From contig CAJNDS010002227.1 in the NCBI GenBank assembly GCA_905221605.1, positions 167,501-225,000 on the forward strand: a DNA stretch of 57,500 nucleotides, read 5' to 3'. Of the stretch, positions 1 through 8,718 are shown piece after piece. The stretch is from Symbiodinium natans (Eukaryota > Sar > Dinophyceae > Suessiales > Symbiodiniaceae). The translations under genes were made by a program, and so were the position numbers. Numbering within the stretch: position 1 is the stretch's first letter; the number at the start of each line of letters is the position of its first letter. The notes under the pieces are model-generated. The model was given only the letters and a program-made list of their open reading frames with translations, was not told the DNA's origin and did not search any database.

Positions 1-7
1 TTTTTTG

Positions 8-123
8 TAGGGTTTAGGGTTTAGGGTTTAGGGTTTAGGGTTTAGGGTTTAGGGTTTAGGGTTTAGGGTTTAGGGTTTAGGGTTTAGGGTTTAGGGTTTA
101 GGGTTTAGGGTTTAGGGTTTAGG
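8..123 (+). repeat. Telomere-type TTTAGGG array
   Basis: About sixteen near-perfect tandem copies of the 7-mer TTTAGGG run from the start of the window. This is the plant/dinoflagellate telomere motif, but the same array recurs more than 30 times further in, so this copy does not by itself mark a chromosome end. The stretch to position 500 holds only degenerate repeat and unassigned sequence. Confidence 0.95.
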
Positions 124-502
124 GCTATGGAGTTTTCGGTCTCTTAGGCATTCGGGCTACATTGGGATCAGGGCTATAAAGCCCTAAGACCCTACAAGAG
201 CTCTCAACTAGGGCTTTAGGGGTACGGGCCTAGAGGACTTCAGGATGTAGCCCTGAATGAAAGGGTTTAGGGTTAGACTCTCGACCCTAACCCCTAAACA
301 TGTTTCGAGGCGAGGGAGCTGAGGGGGGCCCACATAGGACTCGGATATTGTGGAAGGTTGAGGTGTTGGGAACTTGGGGAATCGGATTCCTTCAGCCCTA
401 TATATAAGCCCTAAACCCTAGTTGCGTTTAGGAATTCGGGTTTAGGGTTTAGGGTTAGGGTTTAGGGTTAGGGCCAGTTGGGGTTTCAAACTCAGAACCA
501 GC

Positions 503-532
503 CTCTTGTCGGATTCGCGCAAGCTGCTTGTC
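503..532 (-). CDS. CCDC146: Candidate downstream exon of the CCDC146-like gene
   Basis: The minus strand reads DKQLARIRQE from an AG|G acceptor to a GAG|GC donor, and would follow ESAYK of the exon at 1676-1735 in phase. The peptide is too short to assign by similarity alone. Confidence 0.35.
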
Positions 533-858
533 CTGCGTGGATCTACTTAGCGGCTCCTTCGGGTTTAGGGTTTAGGGATAGGAAATCCTGGGAAGCTTCA
601 GCAACCTTAAACCTAACCCAGCGTCACCACACAGAAGCGTTTGCCTGCTGCACTGCTAGAGACTTAACACAGGGATTCCGCAGACTGCCCCTTGTTGACA
701 TCAGGTTTGCTGCATCAGAACCTGATCTTTACTTGCTGGTCCATGTTGATACATGGCCGACCCAACAAACAATGGGTTTGGGGACAAGGGCTAAGGCGGT
801 TTAGGGGCCCCTCATGCCACACACAAACGCAGCCACAGCCGACTTGCCACGCTACTAG

Positions 859-970
859 TTGGCAGCCCAGTGACCATGTTCTAATAAGGGTACCAATTTT
901 GCGCTGGTTACTTCACAAGGGAACGAAACCCTCGGGAGCGCGAAGTACCCCCAAACCCTAAACCAGTGAA
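859..970. mobile_element. Family A inverted-repeat element, degraded copy
   Basis: It starts TTGGCAGCCCAGTGACCATG and shares the AAGGGTACC and AAGGGAAC interior with the full copy immediately to its right. The right terminal repeat is decayed. Confidence 0.5.
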
Positions 971-985
971 ACCTCAAAACCTCAG

Positions 986-1098
986 CTTGGTAGCCCAGTA
1001 ATCATATCGTAAGAAGGGTACCCGCTTTTGAGTTTGTGACTTGAAAAAGGAACCTTGAACCAACCAAAAGGGGCAAAGGAAACCACTGGGCTACCAAG
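986..1098. mobile_element. Family A inverted-repeat element, complete copy
   Basis: A 113-bp element with perfect 14-bp terminal inverted repeats, CTTGGTAGCCCAGT at 986-999 and ACTGGGCTACCAAG at 1085-1098. Related copies lie at 859, 6695, 8641 and 47101. The termini contain GT and AG in positions able to serve as splice sites, and the copy at 6695-6850 coincides with an inferred intron. It looks like a non-autonomous MITE or introner. Confidence 0.75.
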
Positions 1099-1675
1099 TT
1101 ACTCCCTAACCCGCCGAGGCCTCGGGCCGAAGGTGTCTAGGTTGTGAGAAGAGGCACCCCCTCTCCCCAAGCCCAAAGCCACATGCCGGCCCCCCTGTTT
1201 TTTACGTAAAGTGCGTACCCCCCGTACGCGATCGGGATCTGAAAGCGGACGGTTTGCCGGGACCAGGGGGCAGCTGGGCTCCCGCTTTTTGAATCGGCTA
1301 CAAAAACCCCCCCCCACCCCCAACCCACCCCGCCCCCTTCTGCGTCTTCTGCGGGGCGTGGCGTTGTTGGTATGGGTCAAGGTGGTTTCCTCACCGCTCA
1401 TTATCTGGCCTTTTCTTGGGGTGTTTTTGTAGGCGAGAGGTGTTGCAGCCCCCCCCCCCCCCCACCACCTCCCCCCCCAACGTCGGACCCCTCTCTGGGA
1501 GCTGCATTGGGCCAGGTCGAGGCAGGTCGCGTAGCATTAAAATTAATTCCTAAACCCCTGTAAGCCCTAAGCCCTAAGCCCTAAACCCTAAACCCTAAGC
1601 CCTAAGCCCTAAGCCCTAAGCCCTAAACCCTAAACCCTAAACCCTAAACGAAACCCTGAGCTCAGCACAAGTGTC
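1099..1675. other. Intronic sequence, no gene recognised
   Basis: GC-rich and homopolymer sequence (a C-rich run near 1448-1480) followed by CCCTAAA/CCCTAAG repeats from about 1566 to 1650. The open frames here carry proline- and glycine-rich, low-complexity peptides with no family features. Confidence 0.5.
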
Positions 1676-1735
1676 CTTGTAGGCGCTCTCCATGCGGAGA
1701 ATTTCGACCTCGTTGGACAAGATCTTGAACTTCTC
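1676..1735 (-). CDS. CCDC146: CCDC146-like exon (KILSNEVEILRMES)
   Basis: Acceptor CCAG|GAG. It reads EKFKILSNEVEILRMESAYK, a family signature. The donor is probably AAG|GA at 1675; a GA donor at 1663 (after DTCA) is an alternative. The island has CCCTAAA on its left and TTTAGGG on its right (+ strand). Confidence 0.7.
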
Positions 1736-2394
1736 CTGGATCGGGATGGCTTAGGGTTTAGGGTTTAGGGTTTCGGGTTTCGGGTTTCGGGTTTCGGGTT
1801 TAGGGTTTAGGCGTAAATGCTTAGGGTTTAAGTTTAGGGTTTAGGCTTTCACGAAACCCAAACTGATCCGAAACGCCACCTAGTATAGGGTCCTTAAAGG
1901 GAGGGGGGGGGGGGGTAGGCACCTAGGGAGTTGTGGGAGCCTCTTCGAGAGTAGTGGGGAGCATTGGGTTACATACCATCAACCGTAAGCCCTAAACCCG
2001 AAGCCCCCCACCCCCCTTGAACCTCCCCCTCCCGTAAGGACCCCTACACATCAACGGCGCAAATCTACTGCGAAGGGCCGTCTACGAGCAATCTGCATAG
2101 CTAAGCAACTGAAGCTTCTTAGGCCACTGACGGAACTAGGGTTTAGGGTTTGGGGTTTATTGGGCTTAGGGCTTAGGATTTAGGGTTTAGGGTTTAGGGT
2201 TCAGGGTTTAGGGTTTAGGGTTTAGGGTTTTCGTCCAAGCCCTCAGAAACAGCCTCAAGCGAAGGAGCGACTTTGCAGGGTCTATACACGTTTGCAGGGT
2301 CTTTGCACGTGAGCGGGGGGCCCTCCAACCCTCCTAAACCCCTAAACCCCTACACCTCCTAGACCCTAAACCCTGAACCCAAACCCTAAACCCA
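1736..2394. other. Intronic telomeric repeats and unassigned sequence
   Basis: TTTAGGG arrays near 1750-1850 and 2135-2230, a short G run at 1906-1915, and degenerate repeat. No coding island was recognised apart from the one starting near 2395. Confidence 0.5.
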
Positions 2395-2587
2395 CACGAC
2401 CTGGACCTACTGAAACTAACTCAGCTCTGGACCCCAGAAGCAAGTCGAGATGATGTTGCTTGTGTGGTCCCCACGAGCCGTGGTGGCTCCTGTACGGGTG
2501 TGCGCTTCTCAGGTGTCCGTGTACCCTGGAGTCTGGGAGCCTCCAGCGCTGCAATGCAGCGTATCTTTTCCTCCTCGCTGACCGGGT
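2395..2587 (-). CDS. Unassigned exon-like island with terminal stop
   Basis: The minus strand is open for about 55 codons, starting SEEEKIRCIAALEAPR and ending GVQS before a TGA. Sequence composition is unlike the repeats around it. It sits inside the CCDC146-like intron 1736-2911 and has no recognised family. Confidence 0.35.
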
Positions 2588-2591
2588 CATC

Positions 2592-2691
2592 TCAGAGTAG
2601 GCTTGTGTCGCACAAATCTCGATAGGTGGTAGTTCTTGTACGGGCAGTCTCTTGCTAGCCAGCAGAGACGGTCGATGATAACGCTCAACAC
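2592..2691 (-). CDS. Unassigned exon-like island (VLSVIIDRLCWLARD)
   Basis: From a GAG|G acceptor the minus strand reads VLSVIIDRLCWLARDCPYKN and on to HKPTL. The next island down is in a different frame, so an intron or a frameshift separates them. Function unknown. Confidence 0.35.
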
Positions 2692-2911
2692 CTCAAGCCC
2701 CAAACCTCTGAAACCCTACATCCTAAACACCTCAACCCCTCAAGCTCAAGGGTCCTAAAGCCCAAAGCCCCTACACCCTTAAACACCTGAAGCCCTGCAG
2801 CACAAACCAAGCCCCAAGCCCTAAACCCCTAAACCTCATAACCCTAAACCTTAAACCCTACCAAACCCTAAACCCTAAACCCTAAACCCTAAACCCCGAA
2901 ACCCTCGAATC

Positions 2912-2954
2912 CTTCATCTCCGAGAGGTGCTGATCCGACTTCTGGATGTGTGTC
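2912..2954 (-). CDS. CCDC146: CCDC146-like exon (THIQKSDQHLSEMK)
   Basis: A 43-bp exon. Acceptor CCGAG|G supplies the third base of the Met codon split with the exon at 3666-3694. Donor AAG|GATTCGAG. It aligns without gaps to the family block between NKY and EK(F/I)KIL. Confidence 0.7.
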
Positions 2955-3226
2955 CTCGGGTGCTTAGGGTTCAGGACTTGGGGCTTGGGGTGTTAGGGTT
3001 TAGGGTTTGGGGTTTTGGGGTTTGGGGTTTAGGGCTTAGGGCTTGGGGCTGATGGCTTGGGGGTTCGGTTTCGGCTTTGGGGTCCGTGGTCTAAGGGTTC
3101 GAATTGCGCGTCGGTGGCACTTCACGAAGCTGCTGAAAGTCCGGGTATTGAAGCTCTGTGCCATAAAGAGCCGTCGTTCTTGAGCCCTAAACCCTAAACC
3201 CTAAACCCTTTTCAACGGGGCTTAAG

Positions 3227-3346
3227 GAAGTCGGAGCCTCTACAGAAAAGGTGCTTCAAAGGGGCTTCTTGAACGAATGCACAGATGAAGAAGCTCAACC
3301 CCAAACGCCGCTTGATGGAGACCACAAACCCGAAGCCCTGAACGGT
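3227..3346 (+). CDS. Candidate plus-strand exon
   Basis: Open for 40 codons from a TTAAG|G acceptor to a GGT|GC donor, reading EVGASTEKVLQRGFLNEC and on to KPEALNG. The opposite strand is also open here, so strand is uncertain. It lies in an intron of the minus-strand gene. Confidence 0.3.
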
Positions 3347-3665
3347 GCGCAGGGTTTAGGGTTTAGGGTTTAGGGTTTAGAGTTTAGGGTTTAGGGTTTA
3401 GGGTCCTGGCCTTTTGTTGGCCTGCTTGCTGGGTGCTCGGCCCGGACCCAAACTCTTATGGCCGCCTAAAACTTGACACTCGCATGGCCCAAGAGGGTTT
3501 AGGGTTTAGGATCTGCTGGCTACCCGCACACGCCTGAGGGGCTCGGGCTAAGGTTCTAGGGCTAAGGGTTCAAGGGTTTTAGGGCTTTAGGAGTTTAGGG
3601 GTCCTAGGGCTTCGGGGTTTTAGAGGTCCCCCTAACAGCCAACAGCTCATGTCTCAGCCCACGGC

Positions 3666-3694
3666 ATGTACTTGTTGCGCTCGTTCTTCACCAC
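3666..3694 (-). CDS. CCDC146: CCDC146-like exon (VVKNERNKYM), 29 bp
   Basis: Acceptor GGTGCAG|G, donor AT|GCCGTGG. VVKNERNKY is the most recognisable motif of the family. At 29 bp it is the shortest exon inferred here. Confidence 0.75.
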
Positions 3695-3919
3695 CTGCAC
3701 CAACGAGAGTGGTCTGGGCCCGGAACCCTAAACCCGAACCCCTGAACCACAAGAACCCTTTTTGACTCCTGAGCTCTGTGCAACTGATTAATTCAAGCTA
3801 GGGTCTAGGGTCTAGGGTCTACGGTCTAGGGTTTAGGGTTTAGGGTTTAGGGCTTAGGGTTTAGCGTTTATAGGATTTAGGGCTTAGTCTCTTCAAGGGC
3901 AACGCTCTGGGTGCAAGGC

Positions 3920-3961
3920 CTCGTACATGGTGCAGAACTCCTTCTGCTTCTGGCTGATCTC
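3920..3961 (-). CDS. CCDC146: CCDC146-like exon (EISQKQKEFCTMYE)
   Basis: A 42-bp exon, acceptor CTACAG|G, donor GAG|GCCTTGC, phase 0 at both ends. KEFCTMYE joins directly to VVKNERNKY as in the family. Confidence 0.75.
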
Positions 3962-4135
3962 CTGTAGGGCGTTCGGGTTTCGGGTTTAGGGTTTGGGCTT
4001 GTTTGCAAACGTAACCACTTAGCAGACCAGCATACCGACAGCTTGCCTTCAGGAAAAAAGAACAAGCCCAAGTCTAGCTCCCACCCAACCTGAACTTTAC
4101 ACCCTAAACCCTAAACCCTAAACCCTGCAAAATGC

Positions 4136-4183
4136 CTGGTGTTTCTTCTTCAGGTCTTGCTCCTCGAGCTCCTTCATGGCCAC
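4136..4183 (-). CDS. CCDC146: CCDC146-like exon (VAMKELEEQDLKKKHQ)
   Basis: A 48-bp exon, acceptor GTGAG|G, donor CAG|GCATTTTG, phase 0 at both ends. The distance from DLKKK to MYE after joining equals the family spacing. The inferred intron 3962-4135 starts with TTTAGGG copies and ends with CCCTAAA copies in transcript sense. Confidence 0.72.
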
Positions 4184-4269
4184 CTCACGCGATCTTCCGG
4201 CGCAAAAGCATGGGGCTTGTGATGCTTGCAGTAAACCGGGTTTAGGGTTTAGGGTTTAGGGTTTAGGGT

Positions 4270-4344
4270 TTAGGAGTTGACCTTTCAATTATGGTAGGAT
4301 TATCTATACCCCGAAAGGTAAAAGGTTGCCTACTCAGCTCCTAA
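4270..4344. mobile_element. Family C short inverted-repeat element, copy 1
   Basis: A 75-bp unit with ends TTAGGAGTTGA and TCAGCTCCTAA and the interior GGTAGGATTATCTATACCCC. Copies 2 and 3 lie near 7273 and 11555. Confidence 0.55.
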
Positions 4345-4843
4345 GAAGGCGTCTAGGGCCTTTAGGGTTTAGAATTTAGGGGTTTGGGATCTTCAGTCTC
4401 TCGGGATTGACCTACACTGGGCACGGGGGCACTGTGCCACCGCTCTTTTGCCCGGGCAAAGGATCCAAGAATTTCGGGGTGTAGGGTTTAGGGTTTAGGG
4501 GGCGAACGTGCGAAAGATCACGAACTCAATCATGCCCTCCTAAAGCCAAGGATGTGGGTTGGGTATCTCACCCACATTCTTGGGTGAGCTATCCAGTGCC
4601 ATGCCCCTCCCTTTTCTTATAGGGTTCTTGGAGGGCAGTTCAATGGGGGAATGTAACCCAAGATTCCCTTCCCTAAGATTCCCTGAGGTTCCCTATAAGG
4701 TTTTCGAGGTACCTACCGCGCAGGAACCTCCTAACCCTAAACCCTAAACCCTAAACCCTAAACCCTAAACCCTAAACCCTAAACCCTAAACCCTAAACCC
4801 TAAACCCTAAACCCTAAACCCTAAACCCCTTGAACAAGAATCT
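4345..4843. other. Intronic sequence and telomeric array
   Basis: Unassigned sequence with a short internal repeat of AAGATTCCCT near 4660-4690. A CCCTAAA array occupies 4738-4828, and the tail after the HEAT terminal-exon stop follows it. Confidence 0.5.
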
Positions 4844-4929
4844 TCACAGCCGCTCAAGCAGGGCTTCGGCAAGCTGGCGCACTTGCGCGTGCGGATCCGC
4901 CGTCAGCTTTGAGATTGCTTGCCGGCAAC
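4844..4929 (-). CDS. Tandem duplicate of the HEAT-gene terminal exon
   Basis: Identical to 5024-5109 at a 180-bp offset, including the stop codon and flanking CCCTAAA arrays. It follows an in-frame stop in the upstream copy, so it should not be used in the main product. Confidence 0.55.
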
Positions 4930-5023
4930 CTGGATCCTCAAACCCTAAACCCTAAACCCTAAACCCTAAACCCTAAACCCTAAACCCTAAACCCTAAACC
5001 CTAAACCCCTTGAACAAGAATCT

Positions 5024-5109
5024 TCACAGCCGCTCAAGCAGGGCTTCGGCAAGCTGGCGCACTTGCGCGTGCGGATCCGCCGTCAGCTTTGAGATTGCTT
5101 GCCGGCAAC
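5024..5109 (-). CDS. HEAT-repeat gene, terminal exon
   Basis: Acceptor GATCCAG|G. It reads GCRQAISKLTADPHAQVRQL, then AEALLERL and a TGA. This is a complete HEAT/PBS-lyase-type helical repeat and joins in phase 1 to the main exon. The intron between them (5110-5192) is telomeric repeat apart from about 15 nt at each end. Confidence 0.6.
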
Positions 5110-5192
5110 CTGGATCCTCAAACCCTAAACCCTAAACCCTAAACCCTAAACCCTAAACCCTAAACCCTAAACCCTAAACCCCTTGAACAATC

Positions 5193-6411
5193 CCTGGAGG
5201 GCCGTCCGCCGAACAAGCCAATAAGAATCTTCGAGCTTGGCGTGCAGCACGTTGCATGAGGCAACGTCTCCTGAAGCTGTGAGATAAGCAACGGCGTTCG
5301 TGGCATAAAACCTAGTGGAGCTGTCTTCCGCGAAAAGGTATGGCTTCAACACTTCCGCCAAGTCAGCTTGAGGGGTGGCGTAGCCAAGACCCATGATTGC
5401 AGCTGCAGACACTGTCTCGCTGCTATCCTTGACAAACTCGCGTATTTGTGATAATGCTTCCGTGTCCTCAAAACTGCACACTTGCCCCAATGCCTCAATA
5501 GCGGCCGAACGTATATTCACATCCTGATCATTCAAGAAGGGCCGAATCAGCTCCAATATTTCGGCATCCCCTCGTTCGGAGACACTGCCGATGGCCTCCA
5601 ATGACACTGCTTTCGGCGGGTATTGGAAACCTGTGTTGACGTCAGGTCCGTCAGGCTCAAGCTCATCAGATCCCGGTGACTGCAACCGAAGCGCCACCGC
5701 CCGGCACAGTCGTTGATTTTGCACTCCAAGCTTGGAAACAACGTTGAGGGCGGTGCGGACTACATCAGGTGAACTTGAAGTAAGACAAGGCACCAACGCC
5801 TCCATCACCACGGGGTTCCCTGGAGCAGCAAGTTTCAGCAAAGCATGTCCCGCTGCGCAAGAAACTGAGCCATAATTGCCATGGTTGGCATCAGTGAGAA
5901 GTCGGCAAGCTGCGGCCACTTCCTTTTCAGTGGCGCTGTCAACGACATCGGGAAGGACTCTCACAGCAGTCATGCGCACGTTTGTGTCTGGATCTTCCAT
6001 GGCAGCCAGAACTGCCTCCCGTGCACAGACAGCGCCCTTGGCTCTCGTCCGAAGAGCAAAAAGGACCTTGTGGACCAAATCCTTGTCCGGACTTTGCGTC
6101 ATCTGGCAAAGCCGCCCGAGCACCTCGGGGCTCGATCCAGCGATCTTCAGGATGGAGTCTAAGGCTTCTGCCCGCACGTCCGGCAGCGTGACAAGCGGGA
6201 AAAGCTGGCGGGCAACCTCATCGTCGTTGGGGGCCGCAATGTCGGGCAAAGCGTTGAGAAGCCTTCTACAATTATGGTTATGATTACGCAGATCAACGAA
6301 GCTTTCGCTGTCGGCATGCGTGGAGGAAAGAAAGCGCAGAAAGTGGTCGACGACGCGATGGTCCCCGCGGGTAGCAAGCCGCGCCAAGGCCATGAGCACA
6401 GACATCTTCAC
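5193..6411 (-). CDS. HEAT-repeat protein, main exon
   Basis: About 406 codons, uninterrupted, built of repeated helix pairs with the pattern DPD/DVN..VR..A..AL (for example DPDTNVRMTAVRVLP, DQDVNIRSAAIEALGQ). These are typical of HEAT or PBS-lyase-like repeats, which form solenoid protein-binding scaffolds. The exon starts at a CAG|G acceptor (GTG AAG ATG), so it is internal; an ATG at 6405 is the first Met in it. The donor is probably CAGG|GATTG at 5192, and frame read past it runs into telomeric repeat and a false FRV tail. The exon carries no telomeric insertions, unlike the gene surrounding it. Specific function unknown. Confidence 0.75.
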
Positions 6412-6528
6412 CTGCTTGGAGGCTCACGGGTACCGATAACCCCCAATTCTAAATCTACTTATGACCTACTTAAAGGACTTCGGGGGCTCATAAGTGCAGC
6501 TATACTTGGGGCAACAAGTACCCTGAAC

Positions 6529-6694
6529 CTCCAAGTCTGAAAAAATCTTGGAGATCATGGTCGGTCTCGACGTCGATGGGGCGCCCGATGACGCGTCCAT
6601 TCGGGCCAAGAGACCATCAACCAACCAATCGATGCCTCTTCCCGCGATTCGCCCTATCAGCTCAGCTGCATCACATTGGTCAGCAGATGAGATC
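6529..6694 (-). CDS. HEAT-repeat gene, upstream exon
   Basis: Acceptor CCGAG|G, donor GAG|GTTCAG. It reads ISSADQCDAAELIGRIAGRG through to MISKIFSDLE and joins in phase 0 to VKMSVLMALARLATRG of the main exon. The intron 6412-6528 is an ordinary 117-bp GT-AG intron without telomeric repeat. Confidence 0.6.
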
Positions 6695-6850
6695 CTCGGA
6701 AGCCCAGTAACCATATTAAAAACATAAGTAAGAAGGGCCTCGGGTTTAGGGTTTAAGGTTTAGGGTTTAAGGTTTAGATATGATAAGGGTGTCCCTGTTT
6801 TGGGTTCGTTACTGTACAAGGGAACCTCGAACAGGGTACCACTGGGCTAC
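6695..6850. mobile_element. Family A element coinciding with a whole intron (introner-like)
   Basis: In minus sense it runs GTAGCCCAGT ... ACTGGGCTTCCGAG, so the terminal repeats of family A supply both splice sites between the exons at 6851 and 6694. It contains a short telomeric insert near 6740-6775. The phase of the upstream exon does not match perfectly, so the exact exon edges are unsure. Confidence 0.6.
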
Positions 6851-6916
6851 CATGGATCAAGCAGAACTTCTCGTCACCAATGTCAAAACTGGCTCCAACT
6901 CTCTCCAACAACCACG
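6851..6916 (-). CDS. Probable HEAT-gene 5' exon (AWLLERVGASFDIGDEKF)
   Basis: The minus strand reads AWLLERVGASFDIGDEKFCL between a TGTAG acceptor and a CATG|GTAG donor. It is in the same frame as the next exon up. Weakly hydrophobic, no recognised family. Confidence 0.45.
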
Positions 6917-7003
6917 CTACAGAAGACTGTGTAAAGAATTGATGGGCATGCCGTGAACACGCCACCAAGCTCGAGAGCGCTGGGCACGACAGATGCAACT
7001 CAC

Positions 7004-7099
7004 CTCGTCCGTCGCGCCGCAGCCATAAGCCGCGTGGCCCCGAGAGGCATCGAAGGACAGCTTGCAGCAGGCTTTCGCCGAATAGGCACGATGGCTCAA
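7004..7099 (-). CDS. Probable HEAT-gene 5' exon (SLLQAVLRCLSGPRG)
   Basis: Open frame CLFGESLLQAVLRCLSGPRG followed by LWLRRDGR and a GAG|GTGAGT donor. The intron 6917-7003 (87 bp) has textbook ends GTGAGT and TTCTGTAG. The start was not located. Confidence 0.4.
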
Positions 7100-7272
7100 A
7101 GAAGTCCATATGTCCAGTCAGGGCTTGAACCCCCAAAAATTGCAGCTGCTGGGATTACAGAAGATCTGATCGAAGTCTAGATGTAGTTGTATTTGCCCTA
7201 AACATATTCATGAAATAGAGTACGACACAACGGCACACGATCGCCTGGTTGCTGAGTAGCCTGGTCCGAAAC

Positions 7273-7338
7273 AGGTTGACCTTGCAAGTACGGTAGGATT
7301 ATATATACCCCAAGAGGTTAAAGGCTGCTTACTCTTTT
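7273..7338. mobile_element. Family C short element, copy 2
   Basis: Shares GGTAGGATTATATATACCCC and the GGTTAAAGG segment with the copies at 4270 and 11555. Confidence 0.5.
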
Positions 7339-7498
7339 GGGTACCCTGAAAGCGGGGCCCGCCTCATAACAATGACCCCAAAAGGGACCCTACTTTCGAG
7401 AAGTGGCCCTAAACCCTAAGCCCTAAGCCCTAAACCCTAAACCCTAAACCCTAAGTGAGCAAACACCCGCACACAAAGCAGAGAAGCCAGCCAGGCGC

Positions 7499-7531
7499 CT
7501 CGTCCGCCGTCTCTCGGCACAAGCGGTGCGC
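7499..7531 (-). CDS. CCDC146: CCDC146-like exon (AHRLCRETADE), 33 bp
   Basis: Acceptor GGACAG|G, donor GAG|GCGCCTGG, phase 0 at both ends. It sits between LASHREKLARDASQ and VAMKELEEQDL, where the family has a charged linker of the same length. Confidence 0.65.
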
Positions 7532-7565
7532 CTGTCCCAGACTCAAGCCCTGCTTTTGAAGGTGT

Positions 7566-7674
7566 AGGGTTTGGGGTTTAGGGTTTAGGGTTTAGGGTTT
7601 AGGGTTTAGGGTTTAGGGTTTAGGGTTTAGGGTTTAGGGTTGACGGTTTAGGGTTTAGGGTTTAGGATTTAGGG
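7566..7674 (+). repeat. TTTAGGG array
   Basis: Tandem TTTAGGG with a few substitutions. It lies upstream of the 33-bp exon in transcript sense, where it reads CCCTAAA. Confidence 0.9.
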
Positions 7675-8120
7675 CGGGGGGAATGTACCAACTTGCTGCA
7701 ATCGGGACTATGCTCAAAATTTGCAGAAGCAAGACAAACACCTGAATCACACAGGGTTTCGGGTCTAGTGTCCTCATCGCTGCAACCCATACCCTTCCAC
7801 AGACTTCCCCCAACCTCACCACGCCTAATCGGAGCTACAGCTCAGGATCTGACAGAAAGCCACGAAAATAGGGAAGCCAGCTTTCCCTAAAGATTCATCG
7901 GCTGTGGTTGATGATCCGAACCCTGAACCCTGAACCCTTAACCCTTGCACGGTCTTGAGCTTACACCCTAACCCGTTCTCTCATCCCTAAACCCTACGTA
8001 AACCGTAAACCCTAAACCCTAAACCCAAAACTCTAAAACTTAAACCTTAAACCCTAAACCCTAAACTTGCCCCCAAAAAGAAGATCAGGGCCGGGCTGTG
8101 GGGGTTTTGAGTCTTCAGGC

Positions 8121-8163
8121 CTGCGAGGCGTCGCGCGCCAGCTTTTCACGGTGAGAGGCCAGC
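8121..8163 (-). CDS. CCDC146: CCDC146-like exon (LASHREKLARDASQ)
   Basis: A 43-bp exon, acceptor CCAAG|G, donor CAG|GCCTGAAG. It corresponds to the family segment with the pattern LS.QRE.KAR.A and precedes AHRLCRETADE in phase. Confidence 0.68.
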
Positions 8164-8185
8164 CTTGGCGAGAACTCGAGTGGGC

Positions 8186-8322
8186 GTTTAGGGTTTAGGG
8201 TTTAGGGTTTAGGGTTTAGGGTTTAGGGTTTAGGGTTTAGGGTTTAGGGTTTAGGGTTTAGCTTTTAGGGTTTAGGGTTTAGGGCTTAGGGTTCAGGGTT
8301 TAGGGTTCAAGGTTTAGGGCCT
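8186..8322 (+). repeat. TTTAGGG array
   Basis: About 19 copies, the last third degenerate (GGGCTT, GGGTTC variants). Confidence 0.9.
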
Positions 8323-8324
8323 CG

Positions 8325-8403
8325 GTGAGAGTCTCTGCATTCATGTGGCGGCACATTAACGTCAAAGCATTCGCGGCGTGCGCGCCAGCGGATCCGACAA
8401 GTT
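8325..8403 (-). CDS. Unassigned exon-like island
   Basis: The minus strand reads LVGSAGAHAANALTLMCRHM and NAETLTEA without a stop. The helical pattern is compatible with a HEAT-like protein, but no join was found. Confidence 0.3.
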
Positions 8404-8640
8404 GTCTTCAACCCTAAACCCTAGACCCTAAACCCTCAACCTTCAACCCTAAACCCTCAACCTTCAACCCTAAACCCTAAACCCTAAACCCTCAACCTTC
8501 AACCCTAAACCCTGTAAACCCTAAACCCTAATTAACCCTCAAAGCCAGGATAGACTTACACTTGCCTAGGGTTTCTGAACGTTCCTGAACTGTAAAAGTT
8601 CGACAGCTACATGCCAGTCCCCCAAGCCCTAAGTAGTTGC

Positions 8641-8718
8641 TTTGGAGCCCAGTGACCATAGTTTATACGGGAACCCAGGACGAAAACCGGGGCAAAATGG
8701 TAGAACTGGGCTGCCAAG
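8641..8718. mobile_element. Family A inverted-repeat element, short copy
   Basis: Ends TTTGGAGCCCAGTGACCATA and AACTGGGCTGCCAAG. The interior is shortened relative to the 113-bp copy. Confidence 0.6.

Noticed and set aside
1-123. Chromosome end (true telomere) at the left edge
   Set aside because: Equivalent arrays occur throughout the window in both orientations, so an array at the edge does not show an end; the cut is the window boundary.
5167-5192. C-terminal tail LFKGFRV of the HEAT frame
   Set aside because: It is read from donor-side intron and telomeric repeat. A spliced join to 5109 gives a proper HEAT repeat and stop.
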